Shown here: positions 27,701 to 31,530 of the stretch, piece by piece
Position numbering within the stretch: the first letter of the stretch is position 1
Layout of the letters: each line of letters starts with the position of its first letter
Assembly: GCA_001275005.1 (NCBI GenBank)
Contig: JWZX01002363.1
Coordinates: 1 to 31,530, forward strand
DNA length: 31,530 nucleotides
Origin: Chrysochromulina tobinii
Lineage: Eukaryota > Haptophyta > Prymnesiales > Chrysochromulinaceae
Direction of reading: 5' to 3'
Position numbers and translations under genes: made by a program
Notes under the pieces: model-generated
What the model saw: the letters and a program-made list of their open reading frames with translations, nothing else
Told to the model about the DNA's origin: nothing
Database searches by the model: none

Positions 27701-28320
27701 CGGCTATGTCCGTCGCCAAATGGCCGACCAAGCACGAAGAGGCGCGCCCAAGCACTACAAACATGGCCAGCCGCGACGCGCATGGCCGAACACGAACATG
27801 GCGCCCAGGCACGACCATCTCAGCGCGCACGCACTCGAACCTGGAACCTCATCTCAGCGGATCATTCCTCAGCGCCGGGCATGCGGCATTGAGTCAGGGC
27901 GGCGAACCCGGAGACGCAGCGCTTGCATGGCGCCCGAGCCGAAGCCGAGGATACTGTGCTCTTAGCCACGCCGGCGGACATGTACCTTTGATATGGTATG
28001 CCTCGAGGCATGTACAGCCAGAGCCTCTGAGCCTGGGTGGAGGACAGCAAACGGTTCCTCCTTCCTTGGCTTCAAATCATCAGCCCGATCCGGGCCTCGG
28101 GCGCGCTGCCTTGAGCGCGAGCACCAGCCTTCGGGGGCCGCTGGCCGAGAGAAGCGGTGGCAAGTACTACAGGAACATAGAATATGTGGCTCTGAGTCAT
28201 GGCGGAGGAGTCGCTCTGACCCGCCCAGCTTCCGGCGGCAAAGTGCAGCCGAGTCCCCCACCTGCATCCCTGATGTTCGCGCCACCGCCAGGCTCCCCAC
28301 GATCGAAGCGGGCTAAGTAA
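24790..28320 (+). CDS. Large IQ-motif protein with internal duplications, unknown function
   Basis: 1176 residues from ATG 24790 to TAA 28318-28320, no intron seen; in-frame ATGs downstream (for example before KHPVSP) are alternative starts. A folded helical block lies at about residues 237-306 (RRIYRIMIKDFDPEDCERSIAEDW, FCDAFFELADTWT, HEYAAFLKVLF), similar to a segment I associate with protist flagellar or cytoskeletal proteins. Next come a Thr-Pro repeat linker (nt 25918-25995), a Lys-rich stretch and an IQ-like motif (AATKIQSTRRKQKA) that may bind calmodulin. A duplicated unit follows: LQEAFDELPDEDQANLANLSAEKRV and LLAIFDDLTRADQSAVANLSPEKRV. After it come two related charged helices (TPEEKAELKRLEVRL, SPEEEAELKHLNIRL). 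The Pro/Ser-rich tail repeats ALSHGG-like motifs. The stop overlaps GTAAGT (28316-28321), so a downstream exon is conceivable. Function is not assigned. Confidence 0.75.
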   Translation: MSPCRRFRETNERRQSTRAQKRRGSREVVDQALSFRLRVLERRLRVPKNHQLGQRPASASAALEMKHPVSPMADKTFHKVHWAKVRTFAQALGSIRTCIQRAVKPPQSPRKGHSIKIHSEYIGKLRQGVKSGAAAAAFDLTASARQAAEEAEQLMATGGIVTSVEDAADLEKVEYWQQGDANLATKENMEARKALRYHKVVLEALQIYWEAAQRSLQSGGDSSADELHQEGHAMMLRRIYRIMIKDFDPEDCERSIAEDWVRDTKGRGKLTRKAFCDAFFELADTWTAHIDAHEYAAFLKVLFVSVTVQKEVIGPDGKVMMVAFVWKDEVDCVFDETYAEEEAEDPAVVSKVVQVATPGVTTPSAAPLNVPTPETIATREPTATPKPTATPEPTATPEPIATKKTKEYRTRAKESVKKKGEVTAKKNKAATKIQSTRRKQKAVREKEKRKEAVLIIHKRVTEAPVVRRREREKKVTERQGIAGTRGKLQYWALRKGLPPRLQEAFDELPDEDQANLANLSAEKRVKYLKNVTNRGVPRHVIEARKLLDPHLLAIFDDLTRADQSAVANLSPEKRVIFLLRRADAIERADKGEKRMLYERMLLRAIVWSQAETGTLRQAVGMGLCRALITAEVAAIKDRLAELKRRRGGGLLTPEEKAELKRLEVRLALLEELMKLLERIAVLKRKRSPEEEAELKHLNIRLEQMMIQLFGGAEAAGEANTEATAAATADAMEGSQGSTLKLLFQRTAPPMLPKEDGRSPHGDVSARLSFTTFSSLNFSQGARVLVIPQVVGRPPVVQPTLANVRAHTQAKPQMVERPQAVGSPRSLEAPSRHSSPVPPFDDESHSFSGVDSLLVRPGIVDAPLQSGSAFPTAQLPSVPSALGHDRKAVFDHLDNKRNTAGHEHLYHVQQQTPMSDASVRDDLFASHILSLRPSPGASVRPSTVQHLAKPPQAQQSAIPAPGWHSLGDQGWAAMSVAKWPTKHEEARPSTTNMASRDAHGRTRTWRPGTTISARTHSNLEPHLSGSFLSAGHAALSQGGEPGDAALAWRPSRSRGYCALSHAGGHVPLIWYASRHVQPEPLSLGGGQQTVPPSLASNHQPDPGLGRAALSASTSLRGPLAERSGGKYYRNIEYVALSHGGGVALTRPASGGKVQPSPPPASLMFAPPPGSPRSKRAK

Positions 28321-29043
28321 GTAACACACGCCACTTGCGGAGCAAGCCCGTGGCCGACGCTCTGACCTTTGTCGAACGCTCGAGTCGACACGAGTCGACA
28401 AAAATAGTCTTTCAACTACCAACTAGTCGCGAATCAACGCGGGCTTCGTATTTCGGGTGTGCCGATGATTGTTGTAATTCGGTATCGTATTGTCGAGACC
28501 GCGCGCGCGCGACGCGACCGTGGAATCCCGAATCGCGGCCGACTCGCAGCTACAACCCCAGGACGCGGCCAACCCGACCCCCGCGGCCAACTCAGAAAGG
28601 CCGCCCCCGGTGCGAACCCGACCGCCTGCCGCCTCCCGCTCCGAGGCTCCCAGAGCGCGCCTCCCCGCCGGCCTGCTGCTGCTCAAAATGAAAAGCGGTC
28701 GGCGAAGATTAAGTACATTAAGGCGCGCGGCCGCGCGCGCCTGACGCGTAAACTCTTTTGCGGCGTCGCGCACCGCTGCGTTCTAGATCTCGAAGTTTGA
28801 GTCGCTGAGGTTGCTGCCGCTGAAGTCGGGTGGCCCTCACATCGGTCCCTTTCCGGCTTTATTCCGGCTTGGGCGGTTTGCCGCAGCCGCGAGCCGGACT
28901 TGCTTCTTGCACTTGGATAACACTTGGACTAGCTCATTCCTGCGCGGGTGGCACACGGCGCGCGCTCAATTAATGTACAGAACCTCTGAAACGTTTCTCG
29001 ACTGACTCTCTCACCACCCGGAACTGATCTCTTGTTCTCAAGA
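28321..29043. other. Intergenic region upstream of the sulfotransferase gene
   Basis: No convincing gene. A perfect direct repeat CGAGTCGACA lies at 28381-28390 and 28391-28400. About 28500-28740 is very GC-rich and open in more than one frame, but the translations are biased Pro/Arg/Ala sequence without domain character. GGCGCGC/GCGCGCC (about 28722-28741) can form a 7-bp hairpin. The last 200 bp likely contain the sulfotransferase promoter. Confidence 0.45.
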
Positions 29044-31131
29044 ATGGAATGCAAACTTCCTTTCTCGGACAAGTTCGTGGGAAAAATCGGCGATGCAATG
29101 CCCATGGCCGCCTCTTCGTCGGGAGCGGACGCGGCGCTGATTCAGGTCGATTCGCAGATCGGCATCGTCGAGGCGCAGCTCTCGCGCCTCTACGCGACGC
29201 GCAACAGTCTTGCAAATCCTGGCAAGGCGAAAGTCGACGGAGAACGCTTCTCCAACCGTTGCGCCTTCCCGCCGAGCGCCAACCTGAGTCACTGGCGTGG
29301 CACGGACGTCAAGATGCCAGTACCGTGGTGCGAGGCGTCTTCGCAGCCTCCGCCATCGCGCTCGCTCGATGAGCTCGCGCTCGAGTGGCAGGAGCGCCGC
29401 AAGGCCGATCCCAGCCAGCGGCCGCTGGGCGCCATCCCGGTTCTGCCGTCGCTTATCGTGCCGTGCTGCGCGCACAGCGGTACAACGTTTCTGTGGCGGT
29501 GCATGGAGTACGCCTTCCACCCGAAGCGCGTATGCGGCCGCCTCGGTGCCACGTTGCAGAACCCGACCTACGCGGAAAGGCAAAGCGATTGGACCGCGGA
29601 CCGCTGTGCGCGCCGGCGGTATCTGCTGCCCGGCCTGACCGGCAACATCGAGGGGCACTATGGGTACCGCAAGGAGTGGTTCTTCTACGGCGGCGGCTCG
29701 GCCGCGTGGAACAAGGGGTGGCAAGATTACGTGGGCGTCGAGCTGCCGCTGTGCTATTGGGAGCCCGAGTTCATGCAGGCGCTGCGGGAGCGCCCGCTCG
29801 ACGATACGCTGGCCCACGCGCGCCGGCTTTGCATGGGGCCTTCATATTCACACGACGCGCGAGCATGCCTTCACCGTGCTTGCATTCCGCTCGATCTACA
29901 CAAGGTGCGCCTGAGCCCCGCGTACGAGCACGAGTACAACAAGGCGACGATGCCGCGCTGGCAGTACCAAGCCACCAAGGCGCTGCCGCGCGTGGTCCCG
30001 ACGAGCCACTCGGGCGCTGTAGTCTCCGACATGACGCCCAACTACCTATGTGCTCCCAAGGCCCTGCGCAACCTCGCGGGGTCGGTCGGCGCTCCGGCGC
30101 ACTGGAGGCTGCTGCTGCTCATGCGACCTCCCCTCTCGATGCTCACGGCCTCCTATAAGATGTTCGTGCGCTGGGGATGGGTACGCGTGTACGGCGAAAC
30201 GTCTCCCGAGTGCCTCTGAGCGTCTCTGACGAGGACGCCTCCAAGTGCCGAGTGCCTCCAAGTTCCTCCAAGAGCCCCTGAGTCACCTCTAAGTGCCTCT
30301 GAGTCACCTCGGAGTGCCTCGGAGTACACCATGATTGCACCATGATTGCAGGTTCGTCACCTCGGAGTGCCTCGGAGTACACCATGATTGCACCATGATT
30401 GCAGGTTCGTCACCTCGGAGTGCCTCGGAGTACACCATGATTGCAGGTGCGCTCGGCGAACCTCGAAAAGGACTCACCCTAACCCGAACCCGAACCCATG
30501 ATTGCAGGTGCGCTCGGTAAACCTCGAAAAGGACGTGACCGAGCAGCTCGAGAAGCTCCAAAAGTGCAACGGCACGCTGTACCGGGAGCCCGAGCTGTTG
30601 CGCGCGCTCTCACCAAACGAAGTGCTCGCTTATTTTGGGCGATGCTGGCGGGGCGTGTGGCACGACCATGTGACGAACATCCTGCCTTACGTGTGCATCC
30701 GCTCGTGGCTTGCCGCTGGATTCCGTAAGGATCAGTTTATGCTCGTGCGGCAGGAGAGGCTGCGCCGACTGCGGTCGGACGTGCTGCTGCCCGCATTGGC
30801 CAACTTTACGGGGCTGCATCATAACCGCGCCGTACTCGACGACCGCGGCGAGGAGCTCCGTGCACATTGTGAGGCACCCGACATTGCCAAGGAGCATGCC
30901 TCAGCCACGGGCGCCAGACGACACAAGAAGGCGCCCCGCCAACACAGCGGGTGGGCGTCCGAGCACAACGAGACCGACGACCTGACTCCGATGGTCAACA
31001 CGCACTCGCAGTACACGGGGCACAACGCGACCCAACGTACCCTGTTGAGTGCTCATGTGCTCGCGGAGCTCGTGCGACTTGCGGACGTGCACCACCAGCT
31101 GCTCAATGAGCTTGGGCTGCACGAGCTATGA
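29044..31131 (+). CDS. Sulfotransferase-family protein, two exons
   Basis: Exon 1 is 29044-30180 and exon 2 is 30508-31131 (TGA 31129-31131), joined in phase 0 into 586 residues. ATG 29044 follows an in-frame TTG only. The PAPS-binding elements are recognisable: LPSLIVPCCAHSGTTFLWRCM (5'-phosphosulfate loop, GTT core) and HWRLLLLMRPPLSMLTASYK (3'-phosphate loop, with Arg and Ser), preceded by SDMTPNYL. Exon 2 continues with the usual YVCIRSWLAAGFRKDQFMLVRQERL helix and strand and the late LPALANFTGL. The long N-terminal extension has no clear signal peptide or membrane helix, which is odd for a Golgi carbohydrate sulfotransferase, so it may be soluble or the N-terminus incomplete. The substrate cannot be deduced; algae sulfate polysaccharides, lipids and small molecules. 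The donor choice (GGATGG|GTACGC) is the best fit to the frame but not certain. Confidence 0.78.
30181..30507 (+). repeat. Sulfotransferase intron: 53-bp tandem units joined AG|GT, plus decoy exon start
   Basis: Intron of 327 nt. The first part (30210-30335) is a 10-bp-period repeat of AGTGCCTCTG/AGTCACCTCG type. A 53-bp unit with CACCTCGGAGTG at 30305, 30358 and 30411 follows. AG|GT junctions occur at 30351/30352, 30404/30405, 30446/30447 and the real acceptor 30507/30508. A 34-nt copy of the acceptor and exon 2 start lies at 30440-30473 (two mismatches against 30501-30534). CCCTAACCCGAACCCGAACCC (telomere-like) separates the two. Confidence 0.88.
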
Positions 31132-31530
31132 AATCGTGGCCCTCGGATGGCGCGCACCATCATGCTCCACCGGGAGTGCGGGGCGTATTGGGGCAGCCCA
31201 GAGGGACAGAGTCGTGGAGCCAGCAGGAGAGTCCGACTCAGAGTCTGAGTGCATGGGACTTGCGCGCTTCGCGTTTCGGCCGTGGGGACAACTGCAGAAG
31301 GAGCCCTCTATCCGTCTCAATTGATCTGTCTTTCAACAGACAAAGTGGTACTCGACTGTCACTGTGTAGAACTAGGGGAACTACGTAGGGGAACTATCGA
31401 ATAGGAACTACGTTGGGGAACTATAGTGAACAGAACATTCAGTTCCCAAACAGGTGTGGGGTTAGGGCCTTATAAACATGAAAAATAGTAGACCACTCCC
31501 CCTTGGGTCAACCATTCAGTTCGGTCTCCG
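31132..31530. other. 3' flank of the sulfotransferase gene to window end
   Basis: No gene supported. The first 190 bp may be 3' UTR. A small inverted repeat TGTCT/AGACA lies near 31327-31342. A degenerate repeat based on GGGGAACTA occupies about 31374-31428. The last 100 bp hold a TATAAA (in CCTTATAAACATG, about 31471), which could belong to a gene starting beyond the window, and two copies of ATTCAGTTC. Confidence 0.45.
31374..31428. repeat. Degenerate tandem repeat of GGGGAACTAcg
   Basis: GGGGAACTACGTA, GGGGAACTATCGA, AGGAACTACGTT and GGGGAACTATAG follow one another with a spacing of 13-15 bp. It is AT-richer than surrounding coding DNA. No function is evident. Confidence 0.7.

Noticed and set aside
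28459-28800. A 113-codon GC-rich frame upstream of the sulfotransferase
   Set aside because: Open in several frames because of base composition; Pro/Arg/Ala-rich with no domain.
30475-30497. CCCTAACCCGAACCCGAACCC as an interstitial telomere
   Set aside because: Only one exact CCCTAA with variant copies, inside an intron; more likely a local repeat.

Overview
This is a eukaryotic nuclear fragment. It has GT-AG spliceosomal introns, a four-domain voltage-gated cation channel, a mitochondrial carrier, a GIGYF-type translation regulator and a flagellar-looking coiled-coil protein, and there is no operon structure. Two nuclear genes encode proteins with a hydrophobic signal peptide followed at once by an Ala-Phe cleavage motif. 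That bipartite signal is typical of algae with a secondary red plastid (haptophytes, stramenopiles, cryptophytes). Together with the high GC content, few introns and flagellar genes, a haptophyte-like alga is my best guess; this is inference, not shown.

Layout. 1-1005 (+): C-terminal part of a BTB-BACK-Kelch protein cut by the window edge. 1512-7499 (-): intronless four-domain voltage-gated cation channel. 7642-8604 (-): VTT/TVP38-TMEM64-like membrane protein. 8724-12134 (+): GIGYF/EXA1-like GYF-domain protein; its true 5' exon is uncertain. 12852-13808 (+): citrate-type mitochondrial carrier. 14017-14562 (-): small predicted plastid, possibly thylakoid-lumen, protein. 14690-17473 (+): coiled-coil protein resembling outer-dynein-arm docking subunits. 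17834-18302 (-): plastid translation initiation factor IF-1 in two exons. 18486-23280 (+): five-exon, 1394-residue membrane protein with ARM-like repeats. 23724-24620 (+): ARM-repeat protein. 24790-28320 (+): large IQ-motif protein of unknown function. 29044-31131 (+): two-exon sulfotransferase.

The most unusual signal is in the introns. Five introns in two unrelated genes (18486-23280 and 29044-31131) are built largely from short tandem repeats with a period near 10 bp. They also carry duplicated copies of the neighbouring exon edge, including the splice dinucleotides. In two of them a 22-27 nt copy of the downstream exon start sits exactly at the intron 5' end. Another holds two 15-nt in-frame micro-exon look-alikes. 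Another is a string of back-to-back AG|GT junctions plus a decoy exon that would end at a stop. This is what intron birth by tandem duplication of an AGGT-containing exon segment should leave behind, so the locus may record recent intron gain.

The genes do not form one pathway. Common themes are plastid gene expression (IF-1, lumen candidate), membrane and flagellar biology (channel, docking-like coiled coil, IQ protein), and post-transcriptional control (GIGYF-like).
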